A DNA stretch of 64,000 nucleotides from Ferrimonas balearica (GCF_019802085.1 NZ_JAHVHV010000002.1:124001-188000); one strand, 5' to 3'. Counted from the stretch's first letter, positions 45,218 through 54,813 are shown. A program made the numbers and translations. Notes: a model not told the origin generated them from the letters alone.

Positions 45218-45251
45218 AATGTGATCCTGCTCTCACATTGATTTAAATCAA
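45218..45251. promoter_or_regulatory. FNR/EtrA palindrome with adjacent CRP-like repeat
   Basis: TTGAT-TTAA-ATCAA at 45238-45251 is a perfect FNR-type site. Directly upstream and touching it is AATGTGA-N8-TCACATT (45218-45239), CRP-like but with an 8-base rather than 6-base spacer. They lie ~70-100 bases before frdC3 and would give anaerobic control of frdC3-frdC4-frdA-frdB. Confidence 0.75.
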
Positions 45252-45317
45252 GTTCTTCCCTCCCTGGGCTGCCTATGGTGACAAGCTGTACCGTCACCCA
45301 ATACCCCAAGCCCAACC

Positions 45318-46019
45318 ATGCGCAAACTGATCTCCTTTGGCCGCGGCCCCGCCCGGATGGATCTCATCCAGGGTCTGTGCGGTGGCCTCCTGGCCCTGTT
45401 CCTGTTGATGCACCTTCACCTGGAGGCCAGCATCCTGATCGGCCCCGAGGCGTTCGACGCCGTGGCCTGGTTCCTCCACGCCGGCTGGGCGGATCCCGCC
45501 GGTCACGGCTACGCCGCCATGGTGGTGGCCGCGGCGCTGATCGTGCTCTCCCTGCTGGGGCTGCACGTCTGGGCCGCCCTGCGCCGGGTGCCCATCGAGT
45601 TTCGCCAGTGGCGGGCCCTGAGCCGCCACCTGGGCCACGTCCGCCACGGCGGCACCTGGCTGTGGGGCGCACAGCTGCTGACCGGCATCGCCTTGATGCT
45701 GGTGCTGCCGGTGCACCTGATCACCATGATGACCCAACCCCACCACATCGGCGTCGAGCCCTCCGCCCTGCGCATCGTCAACGAGGGGGGCTGGCTGCTC
45801 TACGGCCTGCTGCTGCCCCTGGCGGTGCTGCACGCGGTGGTGGGGCTGGTGCGCCTGGTGCTCAAGTGGTGGCCCAATTTCGGCCGTCGCCGCACCCTGC
45901 GCCGGCTGGCCGCGGCGGTGGTGGTCTACCTGCTGGTGCTCGGTGGCTTCAGCCTGGGGGCCCACGTCAGTAATGGTTTGTCACTCAACCAGGGCAAAAC
46001 CGTGATGGCGGGCAACTAA
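45318..46019 (+). CDS. frdC: Fumarate reductase cytochrome b paralogue 3
   Basis: 233 residues, five helices. All four heme-ligand histidines are present: helix I LLMHLHLEASIL, helix II LLGLHVWAALRR, helix IV LVLPVHLITMM, helix V LAVLHAVVGLVRL. The menaquinol-site Glu66 equivalent is His (FLHAGWADPAG) and the Glu180 equivalent is Val, so proton-coupled quinol chemistry should differ from Wolinella. No good ribosome site before the ATG. First gene after the FNR palindrome. Confidence 0.85.
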   Translation: MRKLISFGRGPARMDLIQGLCGGLLALFLLMHLHLEASILIGPEAFDAVAWFLHAGWADPAGHGYAAMVVAAALIVLSLLGLHVWAALRRVPIEFRQWRALSRHLGHVRHGGTWLWGAQLLTGIALMLVLPVHLITMMTQPHHIGVEPSALRIVNEGGWLLYGLLLPLAVLHAVVGLVRLVLKWWPNFGRRRTLRRLAAAVVVYLLVLGGFSLGAHVSNGLSLNQGKTVMAGN

Positions 46020-46122
46020 AAGGTGAAACTTTGTTCTGGATCGGGTCTGGCGGCCACGCCGGATGGTAAACAGTAGGGAGTGATCCCCGGCTGTGGCCGA
46101 GACCAAGAACAAGGAATGCACC

Positions 46123-46806
46123 ATGAACAACCGGATCTCCCCCCGTTTTTCCCGCTGGGCCGCCACCGCGGATCTGGCCCAGAGCCTGTCCGGCGGCCTG
46201 CTGGCCCTGTTTCTCTGGGTCCACCTGCTGCTGGTCTCCTCCATTCTGTTTGGCCCCGAGGCGATGCGCTTTGTGGCCCGCAACATGGAGCTGGCGTTCC
46301 TGGATCCGGCGGGGCAGGGCTACCCGGTGGTGGTCAGCCTGATGGGGCTGGGGATCCTGTTGCTGGTGGCGCTGCACGCGGTGACCGCACTGCGCAAGTT
46401 TCCCCAGAACCTTCGCCAGTGGCGGGCACTGAACCGGCAGATGGGCCAGGTGCACAGCCGCGAGACCCGGTTGTGGCGCTGGCAGGTGGTCACCGGTTTT
46501 GTGCTGTTCCTGCTGCTGCCGGCGCACCTTTGGATGATGATCAACCAGCCGGAAACCATCGGCCCGGAGGGCTCCGCCGCCCGGGTGTGGGACCAGCGGA
46601 TGCTGTGGCTCTACCTGCCGCTGCTGGCGGCGGTGGAGGTGCACGCCATGGTGGGGGTGTACCGCCTGGTGATGAAGTGGTGTCCGGTGAGCCCCGAGCG
46701 ACGCGCCACCCTGGTGCGGCTGCGTTCGCTGCTCAGCGTCCTGTTTATTGGCATCGGCCTGGCGTCTTTGCTGGCCTTTGTCCGTTATGCCCAGTTGGCA
46801 AGTTGA
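46123..46806 (+). CDS. frdC: Menaquinol:fumarate reductase cytochrome b subunit FrdC
   Basis: 227 residues from the ATG with AAGGA upstream. The canonical copy: all four heme histidines (helix I FLWVHLLLVSSIL, II LLVALHAVTALRKFP, IV LLPAHLWMMINQP, V AVEVHAMVGVYRLVMKW), plus the Glu66 equivalent (ARNMELAFLDPAG) and Glu180 equivalent (the E two residues before the helix V His). Anchors FrdAB in the inner membrane and oxidises menaquinol. frdA starts 15 bases downstream. Confidence 0.93.
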   Translation: MNNRISPRFSRWAATADLAQSLSGGLLALFLWVHLLLVSSILFGPEAMRFVARNMELAFLDPAGQGYPVVVSLMGLGILLLVALHAVTALRKFPQNLRQWRALNRQMGQVHSRETRLWRWQVVTGFVLFLLLPAHLWMMINQPETIGPEGSAARVWDQRMLWLYLPLLAAVEVHAMVGVYRLVMKWCPVSPERRATLVRLRSLLSVLFIGIGLASLLAFVRYAQLAS

Positions 46807-46821
46807 AGAGAAAAGGAAGCG

Positions 46822-48783
46822 ATGAAAACCATATACACTGACGCCCTGGTGATCGGCGGCGGCCTGGCCGGACTGCGGGTGGCGATCGCCTGCCGTCAGC
46901 GTGGCCTGGAAACCACCGTGCTGTCACTGATCCCCGCCAAGCGGTCCCACTCCGCGGCGGCCCAGGGCGGCATGCAGGCCAGCCTGGGCAACAGCATCAA
47001 GGGGGAGGGGGACAACGAGGATGTCCACTTCCACGACACCGTCAAAGGCTCCGACTGGGGCTGCGACCAGCGAGTGGCGCGGATGTTCACCCAGGTGGCC
47101 CCCAAGGCGGTGCGCGAAGCGGCCACCTGGGGCGTGCCCTGGACCCGGGTGCAGGCGGGGGACCGCCAGGTGGTGGTCAATGCCGAGAAGGTCACCATCA
47201 CCGAGCCGGACGAGGCCCATGGCCTGATCAACGCCCGGGATTTCGGCGGCACCAAGAAGTGGCGTACCTGCTACACCTCCGACGGCACCGGCCATTCCAT
47301 GCTTTACGCCATGGACAACCAGGCCATTGGCCTGGGGATCCAGGTGCACGAGCGGATGGAAGCGGTGCGGCTTATTCACGATGGCGAGCGCTGCCACGGT
47401 GCCGTGGTGCGCTGCCTGGTGACCGGTGAACTCATCGCCTACCTGGCCCGCACCACCACGGTGGCCACCGGCGGCTACGGCCGGCTCTGGTCGGTCTCCA
47501 CCAACGCCATCATCTGCGAGGGCACCGGCGCCGCCATCGCCCTGGAAACCGGCCAGGTGGCCCTGGGCAACCCGGAGGCGGTGCAGTTTCACCCCACCGC
47601 CATCGTGCCGGTGGGGATCCTCACCACTGAGGGCTGCCGCGGCGACGGCGGCCTGCTGCGGGACGTGGACGGGCACCGCTTTATGCCGGACTACGAGCCG
47701 GAGAAGAAGGAGCTGGCCTCCCGGGACGTGGTGTCCCGACGGATGACCGAACACATGCGCAAGGGCAAGGGGGTGCCCAGCCCCTACGGCGACCACCTCT
47801 GGCTCGACATCACCCTGCTGGGCAAGGCCCACATCGAGAAGAACCTGCGGGAGGTGCAGGAGATCTGCCAGTACTTCCTGGGCATTGATCCGGTCAAGGA
47901 CTGGATCCCGGTGCGCCCCACCCAGCACTACTCCATGGGCGGCATTCGAACCAACGAGCAGGGGGAGAGTGACGGCCTCAAGGGGCTGTACGCCGTGGGC
48001 GAGGCCGCCTGCTGGGACATGCACGGCTTTAACCGCCTGGGGGGCAACTCCCTGGCGGAGACCGTGGTGGCGGGGATGATCGTCGGTGACTACGTGGCGG
48101 ACGCCTCCGAGGCCAACCCCATGGGGGACACCGCCCTGGCCAGGACCTTCCTGGCCCAGGAGCAGCAGGCCATCGATGCCCTGCTGGCACGGGAAAACGG
48201 CGAAGACCCCTACGCCCTGCGCTGGGAGATGGAGTCCATCATGATGGACAAGGTGGGGATCTTCCGCACCGGCGCCGAGCTGGACAAGGCGGTGACTGAG
48301 CTGACCGAGCTGGTGCGTCGCAGCGAGCAGATCGAGGTGCAGAACAAGCGCCGCCACAGCAACCCGGAGCTGGCCGAAGCGATGAAGGTGCCGCGGATGC
48401 TGAAGCTGGCCCTGTGCATCGCCACCGCCGCCGCGGCCCGCACCGAGAGCCGCGGGGCCCACGCCCGAGAGGACTACCCCCAGCGTAACGACCGCGACTG
48501 GCTCAAGCGCACCCTGGTGCGCTGGCCCGAGGGCCAGCCGGCGCCGGCACTGGATTACGAGGCCCTGGACGTGATGGCGATGGAGCTGCCGCCGGGCTAC
48601 CGGGGTTACGGCGAGGACAACGCCATCGCCCACCCGGACACCGAGCGGCGCCTGGAGGCGATCGCCGCCTGGGAGGCCGACCACCCCGACGCCGACCGCC
48701 ACCAGCGTCAGCAGGCGCTGATGCCCTATGAGCTGCCCACCCCCTACCGGCCGCGCAACCAGCGCCGCACAGGAGACTCTTGA
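46822..48783 (+). CDS. frdA: Fumarate reductase flavoprotein subunit
   Basis: 653 residues, Wolinella/epsilon-type FrdA. FAD fold [19 protein letters not shown]; covalent FAD site [10 protein letters not shown] with His43, the same number as in Wolinella; active site [22 protein letters not shown] and [15 protein letters not shown] end [21 protein letters not shown]. Reduces fumarate to succinate on the cytoplasmic face of the membrane. AAAAGGA precedes the ATG; stop overlaps the frdB start. Confidence 0.96.
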   Translation: MKTIYTDALVIGGGLAGLRVAIACRQRGLETTVLSLIPAKRSHSAAAQGGMQASLGNSIKGEGDNEDVHFHDTVKGSDWGCDQRVARMFTQVAPKAVREAATWGVPWTRVQAGDRQVVVNAEKVTITEPDEAHGLINARDFGGTKKWRTCYTSDGTGHSMLYAMDNQAIGLGIQVHERMEAVRLIHDGERCHGAVVRCLVTGELIAYLARTTTVATGGYGRLWSVSTNAIICEGTGAAIALETGQVALGNPEAVQFHPTAIVPVGILTTEGCRGDGGLLRDVDGHRFMPDYEPEKKELASRDVVSRRMTEHMRKGKGVPSPYGDHLWLDITLLGKAHIEKNLREVQEICQYFLGIDPVKDWIPVRPTQHYSMGGIRTNEQGESDGLKGLYAVGEAACWDMHGFNRLGGNSLAETVVAGMIVGDYVADASEANPMGDTALARTFLAQEQQAIDALLARENGEDPYALRWEMESIMMDKVGIFRTGAELDKAVTELTELVRRSEQIEVQNKRRHSNPELAEAMKVPRMLKLALCIATAAAARTESRGAHAREDYPQRNDRDWLKRTLVRWPEGQPAPALDYEALDVMAMELPPGYRGYGEDNAIAHPDTERRLEAIAAWEADHPDADRHQRQQALMPYELPTPYRPRNQRRTGDS

Positions 48784-49529
48784 TGAGCGCCCGTACCCTG
48801 ACCTTTGAGATTTTCCGCTTCGATCCCCAGCTGCCCGGGGACAGTCCCCGCCTGGAGCGGTTCGAGCTGGAGGAGACCAGCGGCATGACGGTGTTCATCG
48901 CCCTCAACCGCCTGCGGGAGGAGCAGGACCGCTCCTTGCAGTTCGACTTCGTCTGCCGCGCCGGGATCTGCGGCAGCTGCGCCATGGTGATCGACGGCAA
49001 GCCCACCCTGGCCTGCCGTACCCTGACCAGCACCCTCTCCCCCAAGGCCAACCGTCCGGTGATCACCCTGATGCCCCTGCCCGGGTTTGAGCTTATTGGC
49101 GATCTGTCGGTCAACACCGGCACCTTTATGCGCGCCCTGTCGGAGCGGCTGGGGGCCTGGCTGCACCCCAAGGCCGCCGCCCACAGCATCCACGCCCTGG
49201 AGACCCCCATGGATCCCCAGCTGGCGGACAGCATCTACGAAGCGGACCGCTGCGTGGAGTGCGGCTGCTGCGTGGCCGGTTGTGCCACCGCCCAGATGCG
49301 GGACACCTTTGTCGGCGCCGTGGGCTTCAACAAGGTGGCGCGCTTTGCCCTGGACAGCCGGGACGCCCGGGAGCCGGAAGATTTCTATCACGTCATCGGT
49401 GACGAGGATGGGGTGTTCGGTTGCATGACGCTGCTGGGCTGCCAGGACAACTGCCCCAAGGATCTCAACCACCAGGCCCAGATCGCCTACCTGCGTCGCA
49501 AGCTGATGCTGGGGGCGCGGATCCTCTAG
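48783..49529 (+). CDS. frdB: Fumarate reductase iron-sulfur subunit
   Basis: 248 residues; its ATG overlaps the frdA stop by one base. [2Fe-2S] motif FVCRAGICGSCAM...LACRT, then CVECGCCVAGC and CMTLLGCQDNCPKDL for the two other clusters ([4Fe-4S] and [3Fe-4S]). Passes electrons from the FrdC hemes to FrdA. Last gene of the operon; it meets viaA tail to tail with a four-base overlap (49526-49529) and no terminator hairpin between them. Confidence 0.96.
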   Translation: MSARTLTFEIFRFDPQLPGDSPRLERFELEETSGMTVFIALNRLREEQDRSLQFDFVCRAGICGSCAMVIDGKPTLACRTLTSTLSPKANRPVITLMPLPGFELIGDLSVNTGTFMRALSERLGAWLHPKAAAHSIHALETPMDPQLADSIYEADRCVECGCCVAGCATAQMRDTFVGAVGFNKVARFALDSRDAREPEDFYHVIGDEDGVFGCMTLLGCQDNCPKDLNHQAQIAYLRRKLMLGARIL

Positions 49530-50974
49530 GCGGAGCCCTCGAGCGCGGTCAGCCAGGCCGGTGTCTCTGCCTGAGGCAGGGGCACCGACCGGCCCGATTG
49601 CGCCTCGATGTCGCCCCGTCGGGCGTCGTAGTGCCAGTAGCGGTCCATCTGGCTGTCCAGGCTGGTGTCGCACGCCTGCTCGCCAATCATCACCCCGAAA
49701 CACTGGTGGCCCCGGTGGCGCTGCGCGCCCAGCTGGGCCAGCAGCGTCTTGGGCAGATCCGCCAGGACGAAATCGGAGATCAGCACCAGATCCCCCAGGG
49801 CGTATCTGGGGTCCGCCAGTTGGTCCAGCCCGGCCGTTAGGGCCGGGGCCACGTCGGTGCCGCCGTGAAAGCTCTGGCACAGAAACTCGATGAGCGCCCC
49901 CGGGGAGTGGCCCAGATCCAGCTGGGCCAGATCGGTGGCGAAATTGATGAGGTGGCACTCGCGTCCCTGGGCCAGGGCCTGGCTGGCCAGGCACAGGGCG
50001 ATCGCCTTGGCCGCCAGCTCCGGCGCCCCCTGCATCGACAGGCTGGTGTCGATGCAGAGGATGAGCGGCCCCGGGGCCCGGGTCACGGTGCTGGCTTGCA
50101 GCCGCGTCACCGATTGCCACTGCCACTCCCGATGCCAGCCGCGCCGCTGGTACTGGGTCAGGCGATGCTCCAGGTACTTGAGGTCGAACAGGGTCTCCAG
50201 CTCAGGATCCCCCAGTTGGGCCAGCTCCGCCGGCAGAGCCAGGGTCAGATCCCGTCCCGTCTGTATGCCAAACAGCGCCTCCGGCGCCGGGGCGTTGGCG
50301 CACTGGGCGGGCACCCGCTCGGTGACGGTCACCGGGTGGTACTGGGTCTGCACTGTGGGACGCCGCTGTCGGCCGATCTGCTCGCACAGCTCGGCAATCC
50401 CGGGGTTCGCCTCCAGGTAACTCGCCCAGCGCTCCAGCTCCTGTGCCGCCTGCCGCCCACCGCGGCTCTCACTGAAATCCACCAGGACGCCCGGCTCCAG
50501 CCCCAGGGGCGCGAAGCGGCGACTCAGGGCCAGCAGCTGGTCCAGCCAAGGACGAAGTTGGGCCAGGCAGTCCTGGCGGATCCGCTGCAGCTGGGCCAGG
50601 CGCCAGTGCTGGTGTTCGCCATCCAGCGCCCGTCGCCACTGGGTCAGCAGCAAGCGCCCCAGGGCGAGATGCTGGCGGGCCGAGTGGCTTCGGCTCAGCT
50701 GGGCCTGCCAGAAGAGGCGATTGTCCGGCAGGCGACAGGCCTGGCGAAACCCCTGGTAGGCGCGGCTGGCGTCGGCCAGGTTCAGCTGCTCGACCGGGGT
50801 CGCCTCCAGCGCCGCCAACCGTTGCTCCCAGGGGGCAAAGGGGGTGGTGTCCACCAACGTCTGCTGCGCCTGGGCCTCCAGCGTAGCCAGGGTCTCGGCC
50901 AGCTTGCGCTGCAGGGCGGGGGAGTGGCTCAGCAGCTCGGCGTAATCGCTCAGCCCGCTTTCAAGTTGCAGCAT
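49526..50974 (-). CDS. viaA: VWA-domain protein ViaA
   Basis: 482 residues (E. coli ViaA 483). Helical N-terminal half, then a C-terminal von Willebrand A domain with MIDAS motif LCIDTSLSMQG, HGGTDVAPAL and LVLISDFVLADLP. Partner of the MoxR ATPase RavA, which lies upstream with a 25-base overlap. In E. coli the pair affects aminoglycoside sensitivity and interacts with fumarate reductase; here it abuts frdB. Confidence 0.93.
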   Translation of the reverse strand: MLQLESGLSDYAELLSHSPALQRKLAETLATLEAQAQQTLVDTTPFAPWEQRLAALEATPVEQLNLADASRAYQGFRQACRLPDNRLFWQAQLSRSHSARQHLALGRLLLTQWRRALDGEHQHWRLAQLQRIRQDCLAQLRPWLDQLLALSRRFAPLGLEPGVLVDFSESRGGRQAAQELERWASYLEANPGIAELCEQIGRQRRPTVQTQYHPVTVTERVPAQCANAPAPEALFGIQTGRDLTLALPAELAQLGDPELETLFDLKYLEHRLTQYQRRGWHREWQWQSVTRLQASTVTRAPGPLILCIDTSLSMQGAPELAAKAIALCLASQALAQGRECHLINFATDLAQLDLGHSPGALIEFLCQSFHGGTDVAPALTAGLDQLADPRYALGDLVLISDFVLADLPKTLLAQLGAQRHRGHQCFGVMIGEQACDTSLDSQMDRYWHYDARRGDIEAQSGRSVPLPQAETPAWLTALEGSA

Positions 50975-52521
50975 GGGCTGGCCAGGCTCTCCAGGCTGTC
51001 GCAGCGCAGCAGCGCCAGCTCCAGCTCGTCAATCTGCCCCATCAGGCCGCTGAGTACCTGGTCCACCAGGGCATCGGGCACGAAGGGGGTGCGGGCCTCG
51101 GCCCGGTATTGGGTCAGGGCCTGCTGGGCATGGTCGAGGCGCTGCTCCAGGGCCAGGCGGTGTTCGGCCAGGGTGCCCAGCAGGGCGGTCAGGGCGGCGG
51201 CATCCTGCGCCGGACGGGGCGCACCTTTGCGGTGGCGCAGGGGCGGCTGATAGGCCGGGACATGAAAGGCGCTCTGGTCGAAGCGGCCCTGGGGGTCGTA
51301 GCGGATGTTCAGCACCCCGGAGTCGGTGAAACGGCACTGGACGGTCTCCCGCAGGGGGCCCAGCGGATCGAAGGGGTGGAAGGGGGCGTCGCTGGCCATC
51401 TGGCTGCGGTGGACGTAGAAATCGAAGTGCACCGGCTCCCGGCGGCGATGCTCGTGCACCGCGGTGGCCTTAACGTAGAAGAAGCCCCCCCGTTCGTGGC
51501 GCTGCTCCCCCTGATTGGCGAAGAAGAACTGCTGGGGGAAGAATTCGACGGTGTCGTACTCGTCCTCATCGAAGTAGAGCAGACTGTGCAGGCTCGACTC
51601 CAGGATGTCGAGATCCGGCAGTGCCAGGGCCTCACCGCCTTCGGCCAGGGCTGCCACCACCAACTGCTGCACCTCGCCGCGCTGGTCCGGTTCCTGCCAC
51701 AGGCAGTGGCGCAGCAACAGCAAGTCGCTGTGGTTGGTGTGGTCGCGACCGCACAGGAAGGCGGAGGCCTTGAGCAGCGCCGCGGCCTGGTGCCAGCGCC
51801 GGTCGGAGACGTAGAGGGTGTCCGGCAGCGACGCTTTGAGGCGGCGCAGGGCCGCCAGGCTGTCCGGGGCCAGGCGCACCCTGGGGTAGGCCTGCTGCCA
51901 GGCCTGCCACTCCTCCCGGGCGATGGGCTGGCAAGGCGTGATGTCGCCGGCACTGGGGGGCTGGCTCAGCAGGGCGGCGAAGTGGTCCCACTGCTCGGTG
52001 GGGGCGGTGACCAGTCGTACCAGGAAGCGATCGTAGAGTGCCTCCAGCCCTTGGTCCGGCTCCGGCAGCTCATTGGAGGCGGCCAGGACCCCCATCAGGG
52101 GCACCGGCAACACCGCCTCGCCGTTGCGAAAGCGTCGCTCGTTGATGAGGGTGAGCAGGGTGTTGAGGATGGCGGGACTGGATTTGAACAGCTCATCGAG
52201 GAACGCCAGCTCGGCGCTGGGCAGGTAGCCCGCTATCTGGCGCTCATAGCGGTCGGCCTTGAGCGCCTGCAGGCTGACCGGGCCGAACACGTCATCCGGG
52301 GTGCTGAAGCGATTCATCAGGCACTCGAAGTAGCTGGCCTGCTCGAAGGCGGCGGCCACCCGACGGGCCAACAGGCTCTTGGCGGTGCCCGGGGGGCCGA
52401 ACAGAAAGCTGTGCTGGCCGGCCAGAGTGGCCAGCAGGGTCACGGCCAGGGCCTCCTCCCGCTCGTGCAGGCCCTGGCCCAGGGTGTCCAGCAGGGACTC
52501 GATGCGTTGGATTTGGCTCAC
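50950..52521 (-). CDS. ravA: MoxR-type AAA+ ATPase RavA
   Basis: 523 residues from the GTG at 52519-52521 (GGAG seven bases upstream); the longer frame is rejected. AAA+ motifs: Walker A LFGPPGTAKSLLARR, Walker B LAFLDELFKSSP, sensor 1 GVLAASNELPEPDQG, arginine region YDRFLVRL. The C-terminal ~200 residues form a RavA-like extension with IYFDEDEYDTVEFFPQQ-type acidic and aromatic stretches. Middle gene of a three-gene operon. Confidence 0.92.
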   Translation of the reverse strand: MSQIQRIESLLDTLGQGLHEREEALAVTLLATLAGQHSFLFGPPGTAKSLLARRVAAAFEQASYFECLMNRFSTPDDVFGPVSLQALKADRYERQIAGYLPSAELAFLDELFKSSPAILNTLLTLINERRFRNGEAVLPVPLMGVLAASNELPEPDQGLEALYDRFLVRLVTAPTEQWDHFAALLSQPPSAGDITPCQPIAREEWQAWQQAYPRVRLAPDSLAALRRLKASLPDTLYVSDRRWHQAAALLKASAFLCGRDHTNHSDLLLLRHCLWQEPDQRGEVQQLVVAALAEGGEALALPDLDILESSLHSLLYFDEDEYDTVEFFPQQFFFANQGEQRHERGGFFYVKATAVHEHRRREPVHFDFYVHRSQMASDAPFHPFDPLGPLRETVQCRFTDSGVLNIRYDPQGRFDQSAFHVPAYQPPLRHRKGAPRPAQDAAALTALLGTLAEHRLALEQRLDHAQQALTQYRAEARTPFVPDALVDQVLSGLMGQIDELELALLRCDSLESLASPCCNLKAG

Positions 52522-52736
52522 GGGCGGTCTCCGGTGACGGCGTCTTGGGACGGATAGAGGGTGCAGTGCCGACAGGGGGTGTCGGCGTAGCCGAGGGTAA
52601 ACTTGCAGCGCGGGCAGGGGCGGGCGTTCTCCGCGGGCGTCGTCTCGGCCGGTGGCTGTGTGCGCCATCGGCGAAAGCCCCGGTAGCCCAGCAGCGTTGC
52701 CATCCCTGCGACGATCAGTCCAAAGGTGATTTTCAT
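52518..52736 (-). CDS. Small membrane-anchored zinc-ribbon protein
   Basis: 72 residues from the ATG at 52734-52736 with AGGAGG upstream. One N-terminal membrane helix (ITFGLIVAGMATLLGY), then a C-x2-C...C-x2-C zinc ribbon (CPRCKFTLGYADTPCRHC). It overlaps the ravA start by four bases, so it is translationally coupled and leads the ravA-viaA operon. Not part of the E. coli operon; it could tether RavA-ViaA to the membrane near fumarate reductase (inference). Confidence 0.8.
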   Translation of the reverse strand: MKITFGLIVAGMATLLGYRGFRRWRTQPPAETTPAENARPCPRCKFTLGYADTPCRHCTLYPSQDAVTGDRP

Positions 52737-53221
52737 GCCCCCTCCTACGGCTTTTGGGTCATCCGGCCAGCATAGGGGGCATGGGTGCGACTGTGCTGTG
52801 AGCCCGGTGGCATTGTTGGGATCCGGGGACGCGGATCGGACCGGGAAAGCGCAAGCGAAACCAGTCACAAGTGCATATATTAATAGCGAAAAGGTATATT
52901 TGGCCGGACCACAGCAACAAAATCCTTAAATTACATGGGTTTATTTTATCTGTTTGTGGTGGGCTGTCAGTCAGTGGTTACGCGGCCTTATCGAACCACG
53001 TTCCACGCCGTTATTGTTAACATGCTGTTACATATAGGGAGTTGGCGGCAAGTTAGTGAAATACAGAGACATTCTCAGGCTTGCCCCGACCCTGCCCCAG
53101 TTGACCCATCCCCTTTGCCACTGGCCGATCAGATCGCTAGGTTCAAACCCTGCGGCTAGGTGGTCGATCAGTGGATCGTGCTGCTCATAACACAACAACG
53201 AGCACCTCATCAGGAGTGGCA
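52737..53221. other. 485-base gap before the S8 protease gene
   Basis: Holds the divergent promoters of the zinc-ribbon/ravA operon and the protease. Becomes A/T-rich at 52860-53040. A weak promoter-like TTATTG-N16-TATAGG lies at 53011-53038. No gene or known motif supported. Confidence 0.45.
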
Positions 53222-54799
53222 ATGAGCATGAAAAACCAGGGTTTGGCTTTGGCTGGCGTCGCGGCTGCGATGCTGCTGAGCCCCACAGCAATCGCGGGCG
53301 ATGACGTCCGTTACATCGTGAAATATCAGCAGGGCAAGGGGCAGGCGGTGCGTGCCCAGGTGCAGTCGGAGAAGGGTAAGGTCAAACTCGACCTGCCTGG
53401 TCATCGCGCCATGGCGGTCTCCTTGACCCCCGGCGCTCTGAAGGCGATGCAGAACCACCCCCACGTGGAGTACGTGGAGGAGGACGTGAAGCGTTACCTG
53501 TTGTCGGAGTCCACCCCCTTTGGGATCCCCATGGTGCAGGCGGACCAGCTGTCCGATGCGGCGGCGGGCAACACCAAGGTGTGCATCATCGACTCCGGCT
53601 ACGACGGCGGTCATGAAGATCTCTTACAGGGCGCCGTCGTGGCGGGCACCAACGATCCCGGCACCGGCAACTGGAACACCGACGAGAACGGCCACGGCAC
53701 CCACGTGGCGGGCACCATCGCCGGGATTGGCGGCAACGGTAAGGGCGTGGTGGGGGTACTGCCCAGCGGCAACCTCAACCTGCACATCATCAAGGTGTTC
53801 GGTGCTGACGGCTGGGCGTACTCCTCCGGCCTGGTGGCGGCCCTGGACGCCTGTAAAGCCGCCAAGGGCAGCGAAAACATGGTGATCAACATGAGCCTGG
53901 GGGGCGATCGCAAGAGCCGCACCGAGGAGCGAGCCTTCAACCAGGCGGACAGCGAAGGGATCCTGAGCATCGCCGCGGCGGGTAACGACGGCAACACCCG
54001 CCATTCCTACCCGGCCTCCTACAGCTCCGTGGTGTCGGTGGCGGCGATCGACAGCAATAAGATGATCGCGGACTTCTCCCAGCAGACCGACCAGGTGGAA
54101 CTGGCCGGCCCCGGGGTCGCGGTGCTCTCCACCGTGCCCATGGGCAGCGCCAGCGTGGCCAGCCTGAGCGTGGCCGGCAGCCCGGTGGATGCGTCAGGGA
54201 TGGAAGGTTCCCCCAACGGCTCCATCAGCGGGGATCTGGTGGACTGCGGCCTGGGCGAGTCCGCCTGTGCCAATGCTGCCGGTAAGGTGTGCCTGATCAG
54301 TCGAGGCAACATCGCCTTCTCCGACAAGGTGCTGGCCTGTGAGGCCGGGGGCGGCGTGGGCGCCATCGTCTACAACAACGAGCCCGGTATGCTCTTTGGC
54401 ACCCTGGGTGGCGTGGCCACCAGCATCCCCTCGGTGGGGATCAGTGACACCGACGGCGCGGCGCTGCTGGGTCAACTGGGTGCCACCGCCAGCATTGACG
54501 TTACGGCGGACAACTACGCCTACTTCAACGGCACCTCCATGGCGACCCCCCACGTGGTGGGTGTGGCGGCCCTGGTGTGGAGCCACCATAGCGAGTGCAG
54601 CAACAGCGACATCCGCAGCGCCCTGGTGGCCACCGCGGAAGATCTGGGCACTGCCGGTCGAGACAACGCCTATGGCCACGGCCTGGTGCAGGCCAAGGCC
54701 GCCAGTGACCACCTGGCCAGCAACGGCTGCGGTGGCGGTGACACCGGCGGTGGCGGCGGTGGCGGCAATGGCGGTGGCAAAGGTAAGCCCAACCGCTAA
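53222..54799 (+). CDS. Secreted S8 (subtilisin-like) serine protease
   Basis: 525 residues from the ATG preceded by AGGAG. Signal peptide to ~residue 25 (LLSPTAIAG), inhibitor-like propeptide (YIVKYQQGKG...VEYVEED, ~30-88), then the peptidase: Asp124 in CIIDSGYD, His158 in HGTHVAG, Ser439 in GTSMATPH. A protease-associated (PA) domain is inserted before the Ser (about residues 320-430; ASGMEGSPNGSISGDLVDCG...). The C-terminus is a Gly-rich linker tail. A partial dead copy lies 3.5 kb downstream. Strong terminator follows. Confidence 0.95.
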   Translation: MSMKNQGLALAGVAAAMLLSPTAIAGDDVRYIVKYQQGKGQAVRAQVQSEKGKVKLDLPGHRAMAVSLTPGALKAMQNHPHVEYVEEDVKRYLLSESTPFGIPMVQADQLSDAAAGNTKVCIIDSGYDGGHEDLLQGAVVAGTNDPGTGNWNTDENGHGTHVAGTIAGIGGNGKGVVGVLPSGNLNLHIIKVFGADGWAYSSGLVAALDACKAAKGSENMVINMSLGGDRKSRTEERAFNQADSEGILSIAAAGNDGNTRHSYPASYSSVVSVAAIDSNKMIADFSQQTDQVELAGPGVAVLSTVPMGSASVASLSVAGSPVDASGMEGSPNGSISGDLVDCGLGESACANAAGKVCLISRGNIAFSDKVLACEAGGGVGAIVYNNEPGMLFGTLGGVATSIPSVGISDTDGAALLGQLGATASIDVTADNYAYFNGTSMATPHVVGVAALVWSHHSECSNSDIRSALVATAEDLGTAGRDNAYGHGLVQAKAASDHLASNGCGGGDTGGGGGGGNGGGKGKPNR

Positions 54800-54813
54800 G
54801 CGTCCTGCGAACG

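Noticed and set aside
46924-48702. 592-residue minus-strand open frame
   Set aside because: Antisense shadow of frdA, which has full family similarity.
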